Shown here: piece by piece, positions 1 through 5,253 of the stretch | Layout: each line of letters opens with the position of its first letter | Numbering within the stretch: position 1 is the first letter of the stretch | The notes under the pieces: model-generated | Database searches by the model: none | Told to the model about the DNA's origin: nothing | Seen by the model: the letters and a program-made list of their open reading frames with translations, nothing else | Made by a program: the position numbers and the translations under genes | DNA from: Acidobacteriota bacterium | GTDB taxonomy: Bacteria; Acidobacteriota; Terriglobia; Terriglobales; Acidobacteriaceae | NCBI GenBank assembly: GCA_003225515.1 | Contig: QIAK01000376.1 | Coordinates: 8,120 to 16,985, forward strand | Direction of reading: 5' to 3' | Length of the DNA: 8,866 nt

Positions 1-358
1 CTTTTTGGACGGGGAGAGTTCCGCTGAAACGCGTCTGAAAACCCAACATTTCGCTGTCTGGCTGCAATCGGTTGAAGATCACATAGGCCGAGGCCAGGGT
101 GGCATGTCCGCATAGCCTGACTTCGCCTCGTGAGCTAAACCATCTCAACTCATAGTGTTCCGGCCCGGAGAGGCCGCTGGTGGGTACGAAAAAGGCAGTC
201 TCAGAAAGGTTGTTTTCGGCAGCGACCTTCCGCAGTAAGCCGTCATCTAACCACGAACTGAGGGGACAAACCGCGGCTGGGTTGCCTCGGAACGGCTGAC
301 CAGTGAAGGCGTCAACGTGGAAAAGCGGGATCCGCATTGGCTTGATTGTACTGGGCAT
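1..358 (-). CDS. PhzF-family isomerase/epimerase, N-terminal part (runs off the window)
   Basis: Reading leftward from an ATG at 358-356 gives 119 residues before the window ends; the C-terminal part is missing. The N-terminal PhzF half-domain is clear: an early strand ending in DAFTG (D16-G20), then PFRGNPAAVC, then LSETAF with E53 in the position of the catalytic glutamate of PhzF (trans-2,3-dihydro-3-hydroxyanthranilate isomerase), then LRWFSSRGEVRLCGHATLA (71-89), the family's typical core block. Family members run about 260-300 residues and are cytosolic dimers. Most members outside phenazine clusters have no known substrate, and no phenazine genes are visible, so no specific reaction is claimed. 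The start is uncertain: an in-frame ATG at 337-335 (Met8) is equally possible and neither has a strong ribosome binding site. It is divergent from egtB and probably unrelated to it. Confidence 0.88.
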   Translation of the reverse strand, partial: MPSTIKPMRIPLFHVDAFTGQPFRGNPAAVCPLSSWLDDGLLRKVAAENNLSETAFFVPTSGLSGPEHYELRWFSSRGEVRLCGHATLASAYVIFNRLQPDSEMLGFQTRFSGTLPVQK

Positions 359-536
359 ACCGAAAAATAAATGTAACCGCCAGCCCTGTTGATGACTCTT
401 ATGGCGGGGTGCTAGTCTCTCAGGCCTGTCTGAGGCGGCACACGGCTTATACAGCGCGGCTTTCGGGTGGCTCACATCGAAGTTCGCTGCTGATGTAGCG
501 TTCCTCTTCGTCCAACCGGGTACACCAGGAGGGCCA
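359..536. promoter_or_regulatory. Divergent intergenic region between the PhzF-family gene and egtB
   Basis: These 178 bp must hold the promoters for both diverging genes. No hexamer pair is convincing. The best rightward -10 candidate is TATACA at 448-453, but nothing near 425-431 resembles TTGACA. A second weak candidate is TTGATG (389-394) with TAGTCT (413-418) 18 bp on. A perfect 8-bp palindrome CAGGCCTG lies at 421-428, inside a short CTCAG/CTGAG inverted repeat; it could be an operator but is short enough to arise by chance. The egtB ribosome binding site AGGAGGG (527-533) is strong and lies just before its ATG. No small reading frame here is supported. Confidence 0.4.
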
Positions 537-1871
537 ATGCTCGTCGCTCAAGAAAATGCTACCGTGCGGCAGAATCTGCTGCAGCGACTGTCCGATGCTC
601 GCCGGCGAAGCGATGCGCTTTTCAAGATTGTGCGGCCTGATTCAATGTACGAACGGCCGATTCCAGAGCGTCACCGCATCATTTTCTATGTCGGGCACCT
701 CGAGGCATTTGATTGGAACCTGCTTCACGAGAATGTTCTCGGTCTGAAGAGTTTTCATGGCGAATTTGACCGGCTGTTTGCCTTCGGAATCGACCCCGTG
801 GGGGGTGGATTGCCCTCCGATCAGCCGTCAGAATGGCCTTCGCTTGAGGCTGTGTGCGATTACGTCAACAGAATTCGCGCTGCACTCGACGAGAAGCTGG
901 CCGACGGAAGTCTGGATTCGAATAGCCCTGCACGCGACGGTTTCGCACTCGACACATTGCTCAACGTGGCCATTGAGCATCGCCTGATGCATGTCGAGAC
1001 GTTGGCATACATGTTGCATCAATTGCCGCTCAGCCGGAAAATTCCGCAAGAAGATCCACCCTCTCTGGTAACTGCCCCTATCACTCATCCGATGATCGAG
1101 ATTCCCACAGGGGAGACGACCCTTGGGCTTCGACGCGGCAGCGAGACATTCGGTTGGGACAACGAGTTCGAGGCGCACGGTGTGCACGTACCCGCGTTTG
1201 CAATCGATCAGTACGAGGTGACGAACCGGCAGTATCTCGATTTCATCGATGGCGGGGGCTATGAGACCCGAGCTTTCTGGAGCGATGAGGATTGGAAGTG
1301 GAAGACCGAGCACGCGATTTCTCATCCGGTGTTCTGGACGAAGTCTCCGGGTGGATGGCGCTATCGCGCCATGTTCGCGGATGTTCCGCTGCATCCTGAC
1401 TGGCCCGTGTATGTGAGCCACGCTGAGGCTGCGGCGTATGCGCGCTGGGTAGGGAAGTCGCTGCCTTCAGAAGAGCAGTGGCACCGTGCGGCTTACGGCG
1501 CGCCAAATGGAATTGAAAGGCAATATCCCTGGGGCAACGAGAATCCAGCGGCAGCGTTCGGCAACTTTGATTTTCACAACTGGAATCCGACGCCGGTGAA
1601 TGCTTTTCCTGCAGGCGGCAGCGCTTTCGGAGTGCAGGATTTGCTGGGCAATGGCTGGGAGTGGACATCCACAGTGTTCGCGCCGTTCCCTGGATTCCAG
1701 GCTTTTCCGTTCTATCGCGGATACTCGGCTGATTTTTTTGACGGCAAACATTTTGTGATGAAAGGCGGGTCGCCGCGTACCGCAGCGTGCATGTTGCGGC
1801 CCACATTTCGGAACTGGTTTCAGGCGCATTACCAGTACGTGTACGCGGGATTCCGCTGCGTGAATCCCTGA
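537..1871 (+). CDS. egtB: Ergothioneine biosynthesis sulfoxide synthase EgtB (nonheme iron, probable cysteine-using type)
   Basis: EgtB uses Fe(II) and O2 to join the sulfur of a thiol donor to C2 of the hercynine imidazole, giving a sulfoxide intermediate of ergothioneine in the cytosol. The 444-residue protein has the usual two halves: an N-terminal DinB-like four-helix domain (about 15-165) and a C-terminal FGE-sulfatase/SUMF-type fold (about 185-444). H54 (YVGHLEAF) with H148 and H152 (EHRLMHVET) give the spacing expected of the three-histidine iron site. The C-terminal half shows DQYEVTNRQY, GKSLPSEEQWHRAAY, LLGNGWEWTS, VMKGGSPRT and RPTFRNW, ending in AGFRC. After FRNW, the mycobacterial Asp and Arg that hold gamma-glutamylcysteine are replaced by F428 and Y432, which fits the class described from Chloracidobacterium that accepts free cysteine. 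The ATG is set by AGGAGGG at 527-533. egtD follows after 42 bp. Function is secure; donor choice is inferred. Confidence 0.93.
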   Translation: MLVAQENATVRQNLLQRLSDARRRSDALFKIVRPDSMYERPIPERHRIIFYVGHLEAFDWNLLHENVLGLKSFHGEFDRLFAFGIDPVGGGLPSDQPSEWPSLEAVCDYVNRIRAALDEKLADGSLDSNSPARDGFALDTLLNVAIEHRLMHVETLAYMLHQLPLSRKIPQEDPPSLVTAPITHPMIEIPTGETTLGLRRGSETFGWDNEFEAHGVHVPAFAIDQYEVTNRQYLDFIDGGGYETRAFWSDEDWKWKTEHAISHPVFWTKSPGGWRYRAMFADVPLHPDWPVYVSHAEAAAYARWVGKSLPSEEQWHRAAYGAPNGIERQYPWGNENPAAAFGNFDFHNWNPTPVNAFPAGGSAFGVQDLLGNGWEWTSTVFAPFPGFQAFPFYRGYSADFFDGKHFVMKGGSPRTAACMLRPTFRNWFQAHYQYVYAGFRCVNP

Positions 1872-1913
1872 TTGAATTAAGCGTGTAAGAGTCTGTGATT
1901 GAGGGAGCCAGCT

Positions 1914-2882
1914 ATGCTCGTTCATGCAATTCCCAGCAACGCCACTTACGAATTCGCCGCCGACGTGCGTGCCGGACTGACTCGCAACGGCCAGAAGGAA
2001 CTTCCTTCCAAATACTTGTACGACAACGTCGGCTCGGCGCTGTTTGAAGTGATCAGCCATCTGCCGGAGTACGGGCTCACGCGGGCTGATGAACGATTAC
2101 TCCGGCGGCACGCCGACGAAATAGTAGACCGTATTGCCGGACCGGTTGCAGTGGCGGAACTTGGAAGCGGCAGCGGCAAGAAAACCCGGTGGCTTCTGGA
2201 AGCGCTCTGCCGGCGCCAACGAACGTCATATTATCCCGTCGAAATTTCGCGGTCGGCACTGGTGATGTGCGAGCGGGAACTGAGCGACATCGATCGGATC
2301 AGCATCGTTGGTTTTGAACGTGAATATCTGGATGGATTGCTGGAAGTGGCCGCCTACCGCAAGAGCGGGCAGCGGCTGTTCGTTTTATTCCTGGGCAGCA
2401 CGATTGGGAACTTCGATCGGCCCGCGGGTGTGAAGTTTCTGGCGGAAGTGCGGCGCAAGCTTCTGCCGGGAGACGCGTTGCTCCTGGGGACGGATCTGGA
2501 AAAACCGAGCGCACAGTTGATCGCAGCGTACGACGACGAACTCGGAGTGACGGCCGCGTTTAACCTGAACTTGCTATCCCGGATCAATCGGGAACTCGAT
2601 GCCGATTTTGATCTACGCGAGTTTACGCATGTGGCGAAAATCAACTATGACGTGCGGAGCGTTGAAATGCATTTGGAGTCGAAGAGGCGGCAGGTGGTGA
2701 GCATTCCGGCTGCGGAAGTAGTGGTCGAATTTCTCGAAGGAGAGACCATATGGACCGAGAGCAGCCACAAGTATTCGGCGGGTGAGGTCTTCGAGATGGC
2801 GCGTAACGCCGGATTCCGCTGCGAAGCTCAGTGGATCGATGAGCAATGGCCGTTTGCCGAGAACCTGCTGGTCGCGGAGTGA
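1914..2882 (+). CDS. egtD: L-histidine N-alpha-methyltransferase EgtD
   Basis: EgtD transfers three methyl groups from S-adenosylmethionine to the amino group of histidine, making hercynine, the substrate of EgtB. From the ATG at 1914 the protein has 322 residues, nearly the same as mycobacterial EgtD (321). Landmarks in order: KYLYDNVGS (33-41), LPEYGLTR (50-57), SAM motif I ELGSGSGKKTRWLLEAL (82-98), YYPVEIS (106-112), FLGSTIGNF (159-167), LGTDLEKP (191-198), FNLNLLSRINREL (216-228) and TESSHKY (281-287). The histidine-binding residues known from the mycobacterial enzyme have counterparts: N166, E282 and S284, plus Y36 and Y53 for Tyr39 and Tyr56. An upstream in-frame TTG at 1899 was not chosen because GAGGGAG (1901-1907) sits at a good distance before the ATG. 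It lies 42 bp after egtB, so the two probably form one transcript. Nothing is truncated. Confidence 0.95.
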   Translation: MLVHAIPSNATYEFAADVRAGLTRNGQKELPSKYLYDNVGSALFEVISHLPEYGLTRADERLLRRHADEIVDRIAGPVAVAELGSGSGKKTRWLLEALCRRQRTSYYPVEISRSALVMCERELSDIDRISIVGFEREYLDGLLEVAAYRKSGQRLFVLFLGSTIGNFDRPAGVKFLAEVRRKLLPGDALLLGTDLEKPSAQLIAAYDDELGVTAAFNLNLLSRINRELDADFDLREFTHVAKINYDVRSVEMHLESKRRQVVSIPAAEVVVEFLEGETIWTESSHKYSAGEVFEMARNAGFRCEAQWIDEQWPFAENLLVAE

Positions 2883-2902
2883 GGCTGCGATTGATCAGAA
2901 TT

Positions 2903-3124
2903 TCAAGATGACTTCACCTTGCGCCATGCGCGCAAGTTGACTGCGCTCATCACCATGCAAAATACATTCGCGGGAATGAAACCCAGTTGTTCTGTTCTGA
3001 GACCGATGATGCAGATGAGTACGCTATTGACACCCGCCAATGCCCAGCCTTCCCAGCAGCGTCGCCCTACCAGGATTGTTGAAGCGACGGTTAACACGCA
3101 GGATAGATAATCGAGCCGCAACAC
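2903..3124 (-). CDS. Small hydrophobic membrane protein, possibly PnuC-like
   Basis: A 73-residue protein reads leftward from a GTG at 3124-3122. The start is set by GGAGGG on the minus strand (complement of 3133-3138), 8 nt upstream; a TTG at the next codon and a TTG at 3145 are alternatives. Three hydrophobic stretches are visible: about 6-20, 28-42 and 48-63, separated by short polar turns (RRCWEGW, LRTEQ), with a basic tail ending KVKSS. The pattern of a WxGW turn, VNS in helix 2, GFIPAN before helix 3 and NLRAWRK at the end recalls short members of the PnuC/nicotinamide mononucleotide transporter group, but at 73 residues it would be far shorter than a transporter, so this is only a suggestion. 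It converges on egtD with 20 bp between stops and shares its upstream region with the zinc-finger gene. No function is assigned. Confidence 0.62.
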   Translation of the reverse strand: MLRLDYLSCVLTVASTILVGRRCWEGWALAGVNSVLICIIGLRTEQLGFIPANVFCMVMSAVNLRAWRKVKSS

Positions 3125-3167
3125 AAATGAAACCCTCCAAGACAATTGTGAGTGAAAGCGGCGGCTC

Positions 3168-3197
3168 TTGACAGTGCTTGTGTCCTTTCGTTACATG
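3168..3197 (+). promoter_or_regulatory. Candidate sigma70-type promoter for the zinc-finger/response-regulator genes
   Basis: TTGACA at 3168-3173 is a perfect -35 hexamer. The -10 is poor: TTACAT at 3191-3196 after 17 bp, or TACATG at 3192-3197 after 18 bp. Transcription would start near 3203, giving a leader of about 45 nt before the ATG at 3249. A second TTGACC at 3209-3214 lacks a good partner. The weak -10 would suit a promoter that needs an activator or is tightly controlled. Confidence 0.35.
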
Positions 3198-3208
3198 ACG
3201 TAGGTCAC
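3195..3208. promoter_or_regulatory. FNR/Dnr-like palindrome upstream of the zinc-finger gene
   Basis: ATGAC-GTAG-GTCAC is a two-fold symmetric site with a 4-bp centre, the same geometry as FNR/FixK/Dnr family operators (TTGAC or TTGAT, four bases, then GTCAA or ATCAA); each half matches four of the five TTGAC/GTCAA bases. It lies 41-54 bp before the ATG of the zinc-finger gene. Relative to the TTGACA promoter it would cover the start site, a repressor position. As a class II activator site at -41.5 it would put transcription start near 3243. It is a single site found by eye; the regulator is not in this window. Confidence 0.35.
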
Positions 3209-3248
3209 TTGACCGCGAAATTAAGATTTTCTTTACCTGGAGAAATCA

Positions 3249-3521
3249 ATGCCGAAAGCATGTGCACACCTCAACCAGATCAAGATCAAGAGCACCGACA
3301 AGCACGTCTGCGAGGACTGCATGAAAACAGGCGATTCCTGGGTCCACTTGCGACTTTGCCTTACTTGTGGACACGTGGGATGCTGCGATTCTTCGAAGAA
3401 CAAGCACGCCACCAAACATTTCCACAAAACACAGCACCCTCTCATCCGGTCCAACGAGCCGGGAGAATCATGGGTATGGTGCTATGTGGACGAAATCGAA
3501 GCAGGCGAACTGAGCGCGTGA
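3249..3521 (+). CDS. UBP-type zinc-finger protein (ZnF-UBP)
   Basis: A 90-residue protein made almost wholly of one ZnF-UBP domain, the fold that in eukaryotic HDAC6 and USP5 binds the free C-terminal tail of ubiquitin. Likely zinc ligands are C5, H7, C21, C24, C37, C40, C45, H53, H57, H63 and C78, in the order and near-spacing of the three-zinc HDAC6 domain; D81 falls where HDAC6 has a final cysteine. The aromatic pair of the tail-binding pocket seems kept (W77, Y79 in WVWCYVDE), while the carboxylate-binding arginine position holds D47 (GCCDSS). Start: ATG 5 nt after GGAGA (3239-3243). There is no signal peptide or membrane segment, so it is probably cytosolic. It lies 118 bp before the response-regulator fusion on the same strand. 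Its target in a bacterium without ubiquitin is unknown; a C-terminal peptide or small protein tail is a guess. Confidence 0.88.
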   Translation: MPKACAHLNQIKIKSTDKHVCEDCMKTGDSWVHLRLCLTCGHVGCCDSSKNKHATKHFHKTQHPLIRSNEPGESWVWCYVDEIEAGELSA

Positions 3522-3639
3522 CGCGAGGTTTGGGGCAAGCGCAATATAGCGCGACCAAATTGCAGTGGTTGTATCTAATCACTTTACCGCGTTACTCGTT
3601 TCCTGGGCGCCAGCTTCATCCCTAAGTCTGAGAGTAATC
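3522..3639 (+). promoter_or_regulatory. Gap between zinc-finger gene and response-regulator fusion, with a short hairpin
   Basis: This 118-bp gap is the longest inside the four-gene run. AGTGGTT (3564-3570) and AATCACT (3577-3583) can pair as a 7-bp stem, with one G-U pair, around a 6-nt loop; only two T residues follow, so it is a poor intrinsic terminator. GCGC-AATATA-GCGC (3540-3553) is a second, smaller inverted repeat. These could tune read-through or RNA stability, or be chance. No clear promoter hexamers are seen. The downstream ribosome binding site is weak (GAGAG at 3630-3634). Confidence 0.25.
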
Positions 3640-5253
3640 ATGCCGAAGCCGATCCTGCTGACGGTCGATGATGATACCGATGTGTTGCGGGCGATCGAGC
3701 ACGATTTGCGTTCGCATTATGGCGCAGAGTATCGCGTGCTCAGCAGCGACTCTCCGGAAGGAGCGCTCGACCTGCTGAAGGCGCTGAAGGTTCGAGATGA
3801 TGGTGTGGCCTTGCTGCTCGCAGATCAGCGTATGCCTCGCATGGACGGCGTGGTATTTTTGCAGGCGGCGCGTCAGATTTATCCCGATGCCAAACGGGCG
3901 TTGCTCACTGCCTACGCCGACACCAACGCCGCCATCAATGCAATTAATCAGGCGAGTCTCGATTATTTCTTCATGAAGCCGTGGGATCCTCCCACTGAGC
4001 ACCTGTACCCTCAACTCGACGACTTGCTCGATGATTGGCAAGCATCGTACCGTCCGCCATTCCAGGGCATCCGTGTGCTGGGCACGCGCTGGTCACCGCG
4101 ATCGTACGAACTGCGTGACTTTCTGGCGCGAAGCCATGTGCCTTACCAATGGATTGACGTCGAGTACTCGGCGAACGATCCTGAAACGAAACGTCTGCTG
4201 GGAGCTCTGGGGCAAGACGCGAGTGAACTTCCGATTGTCCTGTTCTCGGATGGAACGAAGTTGCTCCATGGCGTGCCGTCGGAAGTTGTGGGCGGAGGAC
4301 CGGCTGGTCTGGCGGCCGCCGTGTATGGGGCTTCTGAAGGTTTGCACACGGTGATGGTGGAGAAAGAAGCTCCGGGTGGCCAGGCAGGAATGAGTTCGCG
4401 GATTGAGAACTATCTCGGATTTCCCGCCGGGCTCAGTGGAGGCGATCTTGCGCGTCGTGCCGTGGTGCAGGCTCGGAGGTTTGGAGTCGAGATACTGGCA
4501 CCGCAGGAAGCGGTCGGCGTTCGCATAGAAGGGCCATATCGAATCATCAAATTAGCCGACGGCAATGAAATCTCCTGTCATGCGTTGATGGTGGCCAGCG
4601 GAGTGCAATGGCGGCGGCTGGAAGCGCCGGGGATCGACCGTTTGCAGGGTGCGGGAGTTTACTACGGCGGCGGCGCTACGGAAGCTTTGTCGTGCAAGGG
4701 AGAAATTATTTATGTAGTAGGTGGCGCGAATTCCGCAGGGCAGGCGGCGATGAATTTTGCCAAGTACGCGGAGCGTGTGGTGATCCTGGTGCGCGGCGAT
4801 TCGTTGTCGGCCACCATGTCGCAATATTTGATTGACCAGATCAAGGCGACTCCCAATATTCAGTTGTGGACACACGCCAGCGTCGCCGAGGTGCACGGCG
4901 AAACGCATTTGGAAGAAATTTCAGTTTTGTGCTCGGATACCAACAAGGTCGAACGCGTGCCGGCGAGCGCAATGTTCATTTTTATTGGGGCCCTGCCGCG
5001 GACGGATTGGCTGGCGGATACCATCGAGCGGGACGAACGCGGATTCATTCTGACCGGACCGGACTTGCTGCGAGAAGGGCAGCATCCCAAGGGCTGGTCG
5101 CTGGATCGCGATCCGTTTCTTCTGGAAACGAATGTGCCTGGGATATTTGCAGTGGGCGACGTCCGTCACGGTTCGGTAAAGCGCGTGGCATCCGGAGTTG
5201 GCGAAGGATCGGTGGCGGTGCAGTTCATCCATCAGTATTTGAGCAAGGTATAA
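3640..5253 (+). CDS. Response regulator fused to glutaredoxin-like and thioredoxin-reductase-like domains
   Basis: A 537-residue, three-part cytosolic protein. Residues 1-135 are a receiver domain: acidic pocket D10-D12, phosphoacceptor D62 (LLLADQRMPRMDG), T90 and K113 (MKPWD). Residues about 143-208 resemble a glutaredoxin fold (IRVLGTRWSPRSYELRDFL, LPIVLFSDGT), but the CxxC position reads S152-P-R-S155. Residues about 215-537 are a thioredoxin-reductase-like flavoprotein: VGGGPAGLAAAVYGASEG, APGGQAG, IENYLGFP, NADPH-site VVGGANSAGQAA (359-370) and FAVGDVRHGSVKR (503-515). The TrxR CxxC site is replaced by YYGGGATEALSC. Only C313, C352 and C431 exist, so it cannot be a classical thioredoxin reductase. 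Between LLHGVPSEV and VGGGPAG some 20-25 residues usual for the family, including most of the first FAD beta strand, seem to be missing in frame. ATG 3640 is preferred to a GTG at 3565 because the receiver fold begins there. Probably phosphorylated by the downstream kinase; the reaction is unknown. Confidence 0.85.
   Translation: MPKPILLTVDDDTDVLRAIEHDLRSHYGAEYRVLSSDSPEGALDLLKALKVRDDGVALLLADQRMPRMDGVVFLQAARQIYPDAKRALLTAYADTNAAINAINQASLDYFFMKPWDPPTEHLYPQLDDLLDDWQASYRPPFQGIRVLGTRWSPRSYELRDFLARSHVPYQWIDVEYSANDPETKRLLGALGQDASELPIVLFSDGTKLLHGVPSEVVGGGPAGLAAAVYGASEGLHTVMVEKEAPGGQAGMSSRIENYLGFPAGLSGGDLARRAVVQARRFGVEILAPQEAVGVRIEGPYRIIKLADGNEISCHALMVASGVQWRRLEAPGIDRLQGAGVYYGGGATEALSCKGEIIYVVGGANSAGQAAMNFAKYAERVVILVRGDSLSATMSQYLIDQIKATPNIQLWTHASVAEVHGETHLEEISVLCSDTNKVERVPASAMFIFIGALPRTDWLADTIERDERGFILTGPDLLREGQHPKGWSLDRDPFLLETNVPGIFAVGDVRHGSVKRVASGVGEGSVAVQFIHQYLSKV

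Noticed and set aside
1243..1806. A 187-codon minus-strand frame within egtB
   Set aside because: Low-complexity Ser/Arg/Pro composition and complete overlap with conserved EgtB sequence.
1899..1913. TTG at 1899 as the start of egtD
   Set aside because: It would place the GAGGGAG ribosome binding site inside the gene; ATG 1914 also gives the usual family length and residue numbering.
2883..2902. A terminator between the convergent egtD and small membrane protein genes
   Set aside because: Only a TGATCA palindrome is visible in 20 bp; no GC-rich stem or T-run.
3152..3625. A 157-codon open frame on the plus strand spanning the zinc-finger gene
   Set aside because: It overlaps the whole ZnF-UBP gene in another frame, its product shows no family pattern, and the zinc-finger frame has conserved ligands and a ribosome binding site.
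3565..3639. GTG at 3565 as the start of the response-regulator fusion
   Set aside because: The extra 25 residues do not resemble the family and precede the first strand of the receiver domain, which starts at MPKPILLTVDDD.
3640..5253. Naming the fusion trxB
   Set aside because: The CxxC motif of thioredoxin reductase is absent.
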